DNA from: UBA2428 sp002343545
Lineage (GTDB): Bacteria > Bdellovibrionota > UBA2428
Direction: 5' to 3'
Assembly (NCBI GenBank): GCA_937952285.1
Contig: CALFZE010000030.1
Location: 1 to 8,487 of the forward strand
DNA length: 8,487 nucleotides
The notes under the pieces were generated by a model, which did no database searches, was not told the origin of the DNA, and saw nothing but the letters and a program-made list of their open reading frames with translations. Position numbers and translations under genes: made by a program. Shown one piece after another: positions 1 through 5,824 of the stretch. The first letter of the stretch is position 1, and every line of letters starts with the position of its first letter.

Positions 1-154
1 CGCTCGACTTGAGCTTGACGACGTATTCGCCTTCGACCGCTTCGGCCGTTTTGCTCGAGACGGCTTGGGATTTGTCGGCCGAAACCATGGCCGATGCCTG
101 CACCGAAGCGACGATCGCGATCGTCACTCCGAGCCAGCGTTTCCAGTTGATCAT
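1..154 (-). CDS. Exported protein, N-terminal fragment (possible S8 protease precursor)
   Basis: Only the first 51 codons are inside the window; the gene runs off the left edge. The protein begins MINWKRWLGVTIAIVASVQA, a signal peptide with a basic N-terminus and a hydrophobic core, and a likely cleavage site near the ASA-MVSA stretch (residues 20-26). The next residues are polar (DKSQAVSSKTAEAVE) and lead into GEYVVKLKSS. A GEY-V-V-x-L-K strand right after a signal peptide resembles the start of the inhibitor I9 prodomain of secreted subtilisin-like (S8) proteases, but no catalytic residue is visible, so this is only a suggestion. The start is supported by a strong Shine-Dalgarno sequence six bases upstream. 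Export is fairly sure; the protease identity is not. Confidence 0.7.
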   Translation of the reverse strand, partial: MINWKRWLGVTIAIVASVQASAMVSADKSQAVSSKTAEAVEGEYVVKLKSS

Positions 155-160
155 TAGTGA

Positions 161-168
161 CCTCCCCC
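161..168 (-). promoter_or_regulatory. Ribosome binding site of the left-edge exported gene
   Basis: On the minus strand this reads GGGGGAGG, six bases before the ATG at 154. It fixes the start of the truncated gene and supports reading a secretion signal there. No convincing -35/-10 pair was found further upstream in 169-367. Confidence 0.7.
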
Positions 169-367
169 ATGAGAACTTGATGCCGGCGCCGGAACGGAAC
201 CGACAGGGGTCAGGATGCGCGCACGATCGTCGGAAAAAAAGCAGCTCTCCGTCAACAAGGTGTCAGTAAAGGCTAATTAAGCCAAGATGCCGACGGCTAG
301 CTCGCCGACCGAGCGGACGGCCGCTTGGGCGGCGTCGCGCTCACGCCGAGCGACGCCGAAGATCGGC

Positions 368-404
368 AAAAAAAAACGGGCCCTCCCGCGAAGGAGAGCC
401 CGTT
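368..404 (-). terminator. Intrinsic terminator after the triple-repeat exported protein
   Basis: A 12-bp inverted repeat (375-386 with 393-404, loop 387-392) is followed on the minus strand by an unbroken run of nine U. On the minus-strand RNA the stem pairs completely, with one G-U wobble; read on the plus strand that position is a C/A mismatch, so the hairpin is built for minus-strand transcripts. It lies 26 bases past the stop codon of the gene at 430-1518. Stem and flank are nearly identical to the hairpin at 5750-5779. Confidence 0.9.
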
Positions 405-429
405 CCATCGAACGAAGGACGGATTCCGA

Positions 430-1518
430 TCAGGGAAGCAATCGAGCCTCGGTGTTGGACGAGAACTGGTAGCTGCCGGACGGTGCGATGTCCTTGGGCG
501 CGCCGCAGTTCAACAGGACGACGCGGGAGCCGTGACGGGCCCGCATTTCTTGCTTCCACTCTTCGCAGCGGCCCTCGAAGGACCGGCGGGCGAGCTCGAT
601 ATTCGAGGCGCTCGCGCCCCGGATGCTCTCGGTAGAGGTTTTCAGATCGGCGACGCGGAAGGACCCGAGAACGCGGACCTTCGCCTCGAAGCGGTAGCTT
701 CCGCTCGGCGCAACGTCCTTCCCTTCGCCGCAACTCGCCCAGACGAAGCGCTCGCGCAGATTGAGGGCCATATCGCGTTGGAAGGCGGCGCAACGGGCCT
801 GGAAGTCCGCGAGGGCCGCGGCGCGATCCGAGTGGGAAAGACCGCCGACGACGACCTCGAGGGTCTCGGGGGGCGATACGATGTCGATGAGGATCTTGCC
901 CTCGGATTGGAAGAGGTAGCTACCGGACGGGGCGATGTCCTTGGCCTCGCCGCAACTCACGAAGCGGAGTCGCCGACGGAGCAAAGACTGGGCTTCGCGC
1001 TTGAACGCGTCGCAAGCTTCCACGTGGCTCTGCAGGGCGGCGTCGCGAGTGGACAGGGAAGCTCCGTGGATCATCTGCTTAAGCTCGTACGGCTCCCCGC
1101 TCGGCGGCGTCGGGTCGGGCGTCGAGGAGATATCGTCGGCCGTGACGCCGACGGAAACCACGCGCAAGGCACCCGAACCGCGAATCGAGAGGGACGAAGC
1201 CGAACGGGCTTCGGCTTCGCTCAGGTTGACCTGGATGACCTCGAGGAAGCCACCCAGCCGACGCGACAAAAGGACATGGCGGTCCAAGAGGATCTCGGCG
1301 ACGGCGTTCGAGCGTCCTTCCGAGGCGGCGATGACGATGACGCTGTTTACGCGCCCGGCGTTCGCGAGGTCGAGCAGGCTCGAGAGAGACACGCTTTCCG
1401 CGCCCCGTTCGCCGAGCCGAAGCTCGACCGAGCGCGAAACATAACCCTCGCCCGCCACCCCCGCGAAAGTCGCGGCGAAGACAAAGGCGAATCCCAGAAA
1501 CTTCGATGATTTTTGCAT
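430..1518 (-). CDS. Exported protein with three C-x19-C / KD-x-APSGSY repeats
   Basis: A 362-aa protein of a family I do not recognise. The frame stays open up to 1584, but the start at 1518 is chosen because it gives a clean signal peptide (MQKSSKFLGFAFVFAATFAG, cleavage near residue 22) and has GGAGGA seven bases upstream. Residues about 25-135 look beta-rich and contain no cysteine. A proline-rich linker (about 132-143) separates them from a C-terminal half made of three repeats about 75 residues apart. Each repeat has a charged, probably helical stretch between two cysteines exactly 20 positions apart (C169/C189, C243/C263, C318/C338), followed by G-x2-K-D-[IV]-APSGSY-x-F. These six are the only cysteines in the mature protein, so one disulfide per repeat in the periplasm or outside the cell is likely. 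The gene stands alone: a 145-bp gap separates it from the chemotaxis remnants upstream and a strong terminator follows. Binding or structural roles are possible, but nothing shows which. Confidence 0.85.
   Translation of the reverse strand: MQKSSKFLGFAFVFAATFAGVAGEGYVSRSVELRLGERGAESVSLSSLLDLANAGRVNSVIVIAASEGRSNAVAEILLDRHVLLSRRLGGFLEVIQVNLSEAEARSASSLSIRGSGALRVVSVGVTADDISSTPDPTPPSGEPYELKQMIHGASLSTRDAALQSHVEACDAFKREAQSLLRRRLRFVSCGEAKDIAPSGSYLFQSEGKILIDIVSPPETLEVVVGGLSHSDRAAALADFQARCAAFQRDMALNLRERFVWASCGEGKDVAPSGSYRFEAKVRVLGSFRVADLKTSTESIRGASASNIELARRSFEGRCEEWKQEMRARHGSRVVLLNCGAPKDIAPSGSYQFSSNTEARLLP
463..1014 (-). repeat. Three tandem protein-coding repeats inside the exported gene
   Basis: The repeat cores lie at 910-1014 (residues 169-203), 688-792 (243-277) and 463-567 (318-352). 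Each encodes a cysteine, 19 residues, then CG-x2-KD-[IV]-APSGSY-x-F. The period is 74 then 75 residues. The DNA under the APSGSY motif is still similar between copies, while the spacers have diverged strongly. This indicates old duplication with selection on the motif rather than a recent expansion. Confidence 0.85.
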
Positions 1519-1525
1519 ATCGGAA

Positions 1526-1531
1526 TCCTCC
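1526..1531 (-). promoter_or_regulatory. Ribosome binding site deciding the start at 1518
   Basis: GGAGGA on the minus strand, seven bases before the ATG at 1518. It favours the 362-aa reading with a signal peptide over a 22-residue longer reading from 1584, whose extra residues (MPDFGSAPEASF and on) would bury the signal sequence. Confidence 0.75.
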
Positions 1532-1663
1532 GGAAGATCACGATGCACGAAGGATGCCTCGGGAGCGGACCCAAAATCCGGCACTTAGAGATCCGCCATC
1601 AATCCACGGCCCTGGATCGGCCACGAGTGTCGAAAGCTTCGACGGTACCGCCCGAGACTATTT

Positions 1664-2524
1664 TTATGCCGCCAACGCCGCGAGGACTCGTTTCGCCACG
1701 AATTCGGTATTGAGGATGAGCAGATTGCGACCTTGGTGCTGCTCGTCGGTCAACGAGACGACTTCGGCGACGTCTTCCGACAGCCGCCCTCGCTCGTTTC
1801 CTGCAGGAAACCCGGCAAGCGGATCTTCTTCTGCGGCGCGACCGAGAGGATGAAATTCACGCCGTCAACCACGAAACCGAAGTGAACGCGGTCCCGCTTG
1901 AACACGAGAACCTTCGCTCCCGCCGAAGGCGCCGCCGATTTCGCGTACATCGCGCGAGCGTCGACGATCCGACGATCGCCCGCCGTGGCTTCCGAACCGC
2001 GGTCGGCTTCGCGCGTTCCGAGGAGGGCGGCGAAGTCAATGACGGGAACCGTCGTGCCGCGGACGTCGAGCAGACCGATGCAATCGTGCACGGCGAAGGC
2101 GCTCTCTTGCACCCGCTCCGTCTTGAGGATTTCCTGGATCTCTCGGATGCCCAGGGCGAAAAGGGAGCGCCCGACGCGGAAAGAAATGCACTGGTGACGT
2201 TTCCCGCGGCGTCGAGCAAAGGCCTCGCAGGCACGACGGCCGCTCTCGGGATTCGGCTTGGGAACGTTCTGCAATGCGTACAAGGCCTCGACATCAGAGC
2301 CCGAGTAGCCTTCGCAGGTCGACGACGGGGATGACCATGCCGCGCAGGTTGAACAGGCTGACGAGGTCAGGGGGAGAGAGCGGAACGGGGGTGTAGACGC
2401 TCGGAGGGTTAACGACCTCCTGAACGTGATTGACCGGAAGCGCAAACTCGGCCTCGCCCAACCAAAAGGATCCGAAGATGCCCGCCTCGAAGTCCCTCAC
2501 CTCGGCGTTCTCCGATTCACTCAT
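1664..2524 (-). pseudogene. cheW: Double-domain CheW coupling protein, broken
   Basis: CheW proteins link chemoreceptors to the kinase CheA in the cytoplasm. Three frames are needed to read this one. Frame 1 (2524 to 2294) gives the N-terminal half of a CheW domain: ALPVNHVQEVVNPP, then LFNLRGMVIPVVDLRRLL, ending at a stop. Frame 2 (about 2298 to 1750) resumes with DVEALYALQNVPKPNPE, which looks like the tail of that first domain, then a linker and a second CheW domain: CISFRVGRSLFALGI, CIGLLDVRGTTVPVIDF and FGFVVDGVNFILSV. Frame 3 (about 1795 to 1664) carries the natural C-terminus, LSEDVAEVVSLTDEQ and NLLILNTEFVAKRV. So the first domain lost its second half (I estimate 50-80 residues from the usual domain plan) and the second carries a frameshift near 1780-1797. 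The start ATG overlaps the cheR stop, an operon hallmark. Gene callers may report two short CDSs here (2294-2524 and one ending at 1750); neither is a whole CheW protein. Confidence 0.85.
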
Positions 2525-3033
2525 GCCGCATTCCCTTTCTCGACCGCGTCCGCCTCGCCCGCCGATGCGTAGACGAAAGGCTCGACGAGTTTGAAGTCAT
2601 TCTGAAGGTAAGAGAGCGATTCCGACTCGCCGACGATGAGCCGTCCCCCCGTCGCCAAGCGCGGCTTCATCGAAGCCAACACTTTTTCCTGATCCGGTCG
2701 CGCGAAGTAGATCAAGACGTTTCGCAGGAGGATGAGATCGAAGGGCGCCGTCGCCAGGAGGGGTCCAAAAAAATTGTGCACTCGGTAGTCGATGCGACGA
2801 CGAATCTCGGGCACGACCGCGTAACGGTCCGGTCCCGTTTCCCGCATATAGCGACGGAACCAGTCGGGCCGCGTCGCCCGAAAGTTCTCGAGGGTCCGCC
2901 CCCCGTAAACTCCTTCGCGGCAGAGCTCGATCATACGCGCCGAGATATCCGTCCCCAGGATCTCGTAGCGGAAGCCGGGGCTGAGTTCGCGAAAGGCCTC
3001 GCCGAGAATCCCGAGGGAACTCGCCTCGGCCCC
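2521..3033 (-). pseudogene. cheR: CheR chemoreceptor methyltransferase, 5'-truncated
   Basis: CheR methylates glutamates of chemoreceptors using S-adenosylmethionine. The last 170 residues are intact: a start resembling the end of the SAM-binding motif (EASSLGILGEAF), then FRYEILGTDISARM, GVYGGRTLENF, the family hallmark LRNVLIYF, and the C-terminal GGRLIVGESESLSYL. CheR is normally about 270-290 residues, so the N-terminal helical domain and most of SAM motif I are gone. Upstream of 3033 the same frame is open, but its translation is low-complexity and out of frame with the receptor gene, so it is not CheR. No start codon or ribosome site fits this fragment. The stop overlaps the cheW ATG by four bases (ATGA, 2521-2524), the original translational coupling. 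A SAM-binding-deficient remnant is the simplest reading. A fusion that still makes a product would need a frameshift at the G-run at 3030-3034. Confidence 0.87.
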
Positions 3034-3978
3034 CTTGAGCGACGCGCTTGACCGATTCGTTAATGAGCTTGGTGATGTCTTTGGTCGCCTGGGAGGAACG
3101 CTCCGCGAGCTTGCGCACTTCGTCGGCCACAACGGAGAAGCCAAGGTCACGCTCGCCGGCGCGCGCCGCTTCGATCGCCGCATTAAAGGCGAGCAAGTTG
3201 GTCTGGCCCGCAATCTCACTGATGACCTTGACGATCTTGTAGGGACGTCCGCTCGCGTCGAAGATCGGATTGTATGTTGCCTGAATCCAAATCGCTTTCT
3301 GTCCGCGTCCGAAACGACGGTATCGACCGGCGTCGAACTGGCCGGCACGAAGCTTGTCCCAAAAGCCCTGGTAAGCACTCGACGACGCATAAGCATCATC
3401 GCAGAACATCCGATGGTGGCGTCCCTTGATGTCCTCGAGCGAGTACCCAAGGGTACGCAGGAAATTGTCGTTCGCCGTGAGGATGGTGCCGCTCAGATCG
3501 AGGTCGATGACGGCCTGGGACTTGCCGATGGCCGCAAGTTTGCCTTCGAACTCCGCAGTTCGCTGTTTGGCCTCGGTGATATCGGTCGCAAACTTGACCA
3601 CCTTATAGGGTCGTCCGTCGGCGTTGAAGATGGGGTTGTACGAAGCCTGAATCCAGATCTCACGGCCACCCTTTGCGAGACGTTTGTACTCCGCCGACTC
3701 GTATTCGCCCCTTCCGAGACGTTGCCAGAAAGCACGGTACTCGATCGAAGAGCAATAGGCGGGACGCAGAACATCCGATGATGCTGCCCTTGGATTTCCT
3801 CGAGAGAGTAACCCGTGGCGCGAAGAAAATTTTCGTTGGCCGAGAGTACGGCCCCCGAGAGGTCGAATTCGATCACCGCTTGAGAGCGATGAAGGGCAGC
3901 CACGAGACCACCGAGATCGGTATTCTCTACGCTCGGAATAGAGTCCAAAATTTCCATTGTCTTCTTGGCCGCTTGCAT
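3034..3978 (-). pseudogene. Soluble PAS-PAS chemoreceptor (BdlA/Aer-like), broken
   Basis: The gene starts at 3978 with MQAAKKTMEILDSIP after a modest GGAAG site. It has no membrane segment, so the receptor would be cytoplasmic, as in PAS-PAS-MCP proteins of the BdlA type. PAS 1 reads SQAVIEFDLSGAVLSANENF to HHRMFC (residue 71), then shifts frame near 3764. In the next frame it continues PAYCSSIEYRAFW to YKVVKFATDITEAK, followed by PAS 2 (SQAVIDLDLSG, HHRMFCDDAYASS, IWIQATYNPIFDASGRPYK). PAS 2 runs at KIVK (3227-3238) directly into the receptor hairpin tip EIAGQTNLLAFNAAIEAA and FSVVADEVRKLAERSS. The helix that should join them, with methylation sites, is missing. The signalling domain stops after about 65 residues, at KRVAQG, and runs into the cheR remnant out of frame. 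One-base loss plus two internal deletions make this a non-functional receptor. Confidence 0.86.
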
Positions 3979-4180
3979 TGCGCTTCCGCCTTTCGTTACA
4001 GGAAAAATCCCTTAGCAGCCGCCTTCCTTCGGCATAAGATCCGCTCTAGCTTGAGCTCAAATCCAAAGACTGACGGGCGCCACCCTTCCCTCATAGATTC
4101 GGCGACTTAGTTGAGCGGAAGTCTCGCGAGGAAGCCGCGTACCGAAGCACGACCTCGACGCACTTTGCCATGAAAGACTC

Positions 4181-4209
4181 TTGGGCGCGCTCTCAAGTCT
4201 GCCGATAGA
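4181..4209 (+). promoter_or_regulatory. Possible promoter with near-leaderless start
   Basis: TTGGGC (4181-4186), a 17-base spacer and GATAGA (4204-4209) stand just before the ATG at 4216. If used, transcription would start at or next to the start codon, which would explain why no Shine-Dalgarno sequence precedes this gene. Matches to the sigma-70 consensus are only moderate (about 4 and 3 of 6), so this is a weak prediction. Confidence 0.25.
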
Positions 4210-4215
4210 AATCAG

Positions 4216-5730
4216 ATGATTTCAAAGCGCAACTGCGGATTTCTTTTCCTTGCATCCCTCGTCGCGTTCCCGGTGACGGCAAGCGCCAAAAGCGCCGATG
4301 AGAAGGCGGCGATTGCGCCCGAGGTGAATCCCGGGCACCGCAACGCGATGGCGAGCTCCGTTTCGGAGGGGAACCAAGACGCGACCGTCGCGACCGCTCC
4401 CGTCTACCGAGACGACCGCAACGAACGGCTGCTCGTCGCGCTTTGCGACGACGCCCGCACTCGCCAAGCAAGGCCCTACCTCTCTCCCCGAATCAAAGCG
4501 CCCGAGCGCGGGACGACTTACGTGGGCGGCAAAGCCTCGATCAACCCCATTGAATTCCTCGGTCCCGAGAACTTTTCACGGACGGCGGGTTTCCGCGATC
4601 CCGGCGGAGAGCGCGGGACGGGACGCTTCGTTCCAGTGGACGCCTCGGCCACCGAGAAACATCCGTTGACTCTCTTGGACGAGGAACTCGGCCGCGAAAT
4701 CGACGCTCTCTGGGCGAAGGAACTCGCCAAAACGAAGCCGGGCGAGGCAACCTGCGCCGCCTGCGACTTCGGGTGCACGGCCGCAAACCGCTTACTTCCG
4801 CCCGATTCATTCATGGGCGATACGCTCCGAACGAAGTGTCTCCTCCAAGTGCAACTCCAGGACGTCCTGGAGTCCGATCCCGCCTCCTGGAAGCTCGTCT
4901 CGAAGGACCCGGCGCGTTTCGACGTAAAGAGCCCCCCGAAGCCACGGGGCGACCGCACGCCCTTCCCCGGAGAAACTCCCCTCGAGTTCCAACTCGAGTT
5001 CCACCCCGTCGCCGGGGGCTACGAAGCCCGACTCTCCGGGTGGAACAAAGACGGCCAAGCGCTAGCCCTCTGCCCAAAAGATTCCGAGAAGCATCGGCTC
5101 ACGACTCGCCCCTTCGATCCCGCGGAGCTCAAGTTCGCCGAACTCGAAGTGTTGTTCGCAAAGTTTCCGGGCGATCCGGCGAAGCGCGAGAAACAGCTCG
5201 AGGGGTGGATGGAGGACATGGCCGAACAAGGCCTCACGCTCTCTCCGTCTAAACTCGAGGAGCGAGAGCGGCAGATTCGCCTCGAGGAACTCAAGGATTC
5301 GCTCGCCAAGAACCCCTCCGAGGCACAGAAGGTTCTCACCGAAACTCAACGCCAAGCCTTCGCCAAACAGGCCCAGGACTTCCGCGATCTACGAGGCCGA
5401 ATCGGAGGACTCCCTCCCGAAGCCAAAGGCTTGGAAGAGATTCTGGGATCGCTCTCGCCAACGCCGAAGTTCCGCCTCGAAGACCATCTCAGCCTCGACC
5501 CCGACTCGGAGACGGGAGAGACAACGACTTACTCCCTCCAAGCGCTTTGGGAGCACGGTAACGAGACCGGTCATATCAAAGTCACCGACGACGGGACCTA
5601 CGAGATAAATCTCGAAAAACCTCGACCCAACGCGGGGGGTAGCCTCTTAGGCTGGAATATCTTCAAACACCCCGACGGAAGCCTCGAGGTCATACCGAAA
5701 ATCCACCACTCCTACACCGGGTTCGAATAA
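4216..5730 (+). CDS. Exported 504-aa protein of unknown function with C-x2-C-x3-C cluster
   Basis: The family is not recognised. The N-terminus (MISKRNCGFLFLASLVAFPV then TASA) is a good Sec signal peptide with cleavage after residue 24. C7 lies before the hydrophobic core rather than in a lipobox, so it is not a lipoprotein. The mature protein is hydrophilic. Residues 25-70 are disordered-looking. C180-x2-C183-x3-C187 (ATCAACDFGC), with C77, C208 and C286, give six cysteines, an even number that suits disulfides; a metal site is an alternative. Residues 300-415 are rich in E, K, R, L and Q and are probably helical or coiled coil (KLEERERQIRLEELKDSL). The last 85 residues look beta-rich. The gene is transcribed divergently from the broken receptor and convergently with mdh. 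No Shine-Dalgarno sequence precedes the ATG. The intact 1.5-kb frame and signal peptide argue that it is a live gene. Confidence 0.85.
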   Translation: MISKRNCGFLFLASLVAFPVTASAKSADEKAAIAPEVNPGHRNAMASSVSEGNQDATVATAPVYRDDRNERLLVALCDDARTRQARPYLSPRIKAPERGTTYVGGKASINPIEFLGPENFSRTAGFRDPGGERGTGRFVPVDASATEKHPLTLLDEELGREIDALWAKELAKTKPGEATCAACDFGCTAANRLLPPDSFMGDTLRTKCLLQVQLQDVLESDPASWKLVSKDPARFDVKSPPKPRGDRTPFPGETPLEFQLEFHPVAGGYEARLSGWNKDGQALALCPKDSEKHRLTTRPFDPAELKFAELEVLFAKFPGDPAKREKQLEGWMEDMAEQGLTLSPSKLEERERQIRLEELKDSLAKNPSEAQKVLTETQRQAFAKQAQDFRDLRGRIGGLPPEAKGLEEILGSLSPTPKFRLEDHLSLDPDSETGETTTYSLQALWEHGNETGHIKVTDDGTYEINLEKPRPNAGGSLLGWNIFKHPDGSLEVIPKIHHSYTGFE

Positions 5731-5741
5731 TAGATACGCCC

Positions 5742-5779
5742 AAAAAACAAACGGGCCCTCCCGAGAGGGAGAGCCCGTT
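5742..5779 (-). terminator. Intrinsic terminator of the ndk-mdh unit, between convergent genes
   Basis: A 13-bp inverted repeat (5750-5762 with 5767-5779, loop 5763-5766) is followed on the minus strand by UU-G-UUUUUU. As at 368-404, the stem is fully paired with one G-U wobble only on the minus-strand RNA, so it mainly serves mdh, 45 bases upstream of it. It may also slow transcripts from the plus-strand gene ending at 5730, but no U-run follows on that side. Confidence 0.88.
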
Positions 5780-5824
5780 CCATCGTATGACTCGTGGGGT
5801 GCCTGCACCGCCGCCGCGTGAGGA

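Noticed and set aside
271..283. AT-rich palindrome GGCTAATTAAGCC in the gap upstream of the left-edge exported gene, as an operator
   Set aside because: The arms are only four bases and no second copy or promoter context was found.
325..1509. A 394-codon plus-strand open frame opposite the exported repeat protein
   Set aside because: It is antisense to a gene with a signal peptide, a strong ribosome site, internal repeats and a terminator. The plus frame is open because of the high GC content, and its translation is low-complexity.
1629..1643. Palindrome GTCGAA-AGC-TTCGAC downstream of cheW as a terminator or operator
   Set aside because: The stem is six pairs with a three-base loop and no U-run on either side. 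Such TCGA-rich palindromes are expected by chance in this base composition.
3034..3450. Reading the long open frame upstream of CheR as a native N-terminal extension
   Set aside because: Its translation here is rich in S, R, P and T and is the shadow of the receptor and PAS 2 coding sequence in another frame; CheR similarity begins only at 3033.
3035..3781. A 248-codon plus-strand open frame opposite the receptor remnant
   Set aside because: The minus strand carries clear PAS and receptor sequence. The plus frame has no domain or ribosome site of note.
4170..4208. A 12-codon reading frame (MKDSWARSQVCR) just before the exported gene, as a possible leader peptide
   Set aside because: It has no ribosome site, no amino-acid bias and no attenuator hairpin, and it overlaps the promoter-like box.
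5798..5809. Small hairpin GGTGCCTGCACC after mdh as a second terminator
   Set aside because: The stem is only four to five pairs with no U-run, and a strong terminator lies just beyond it.
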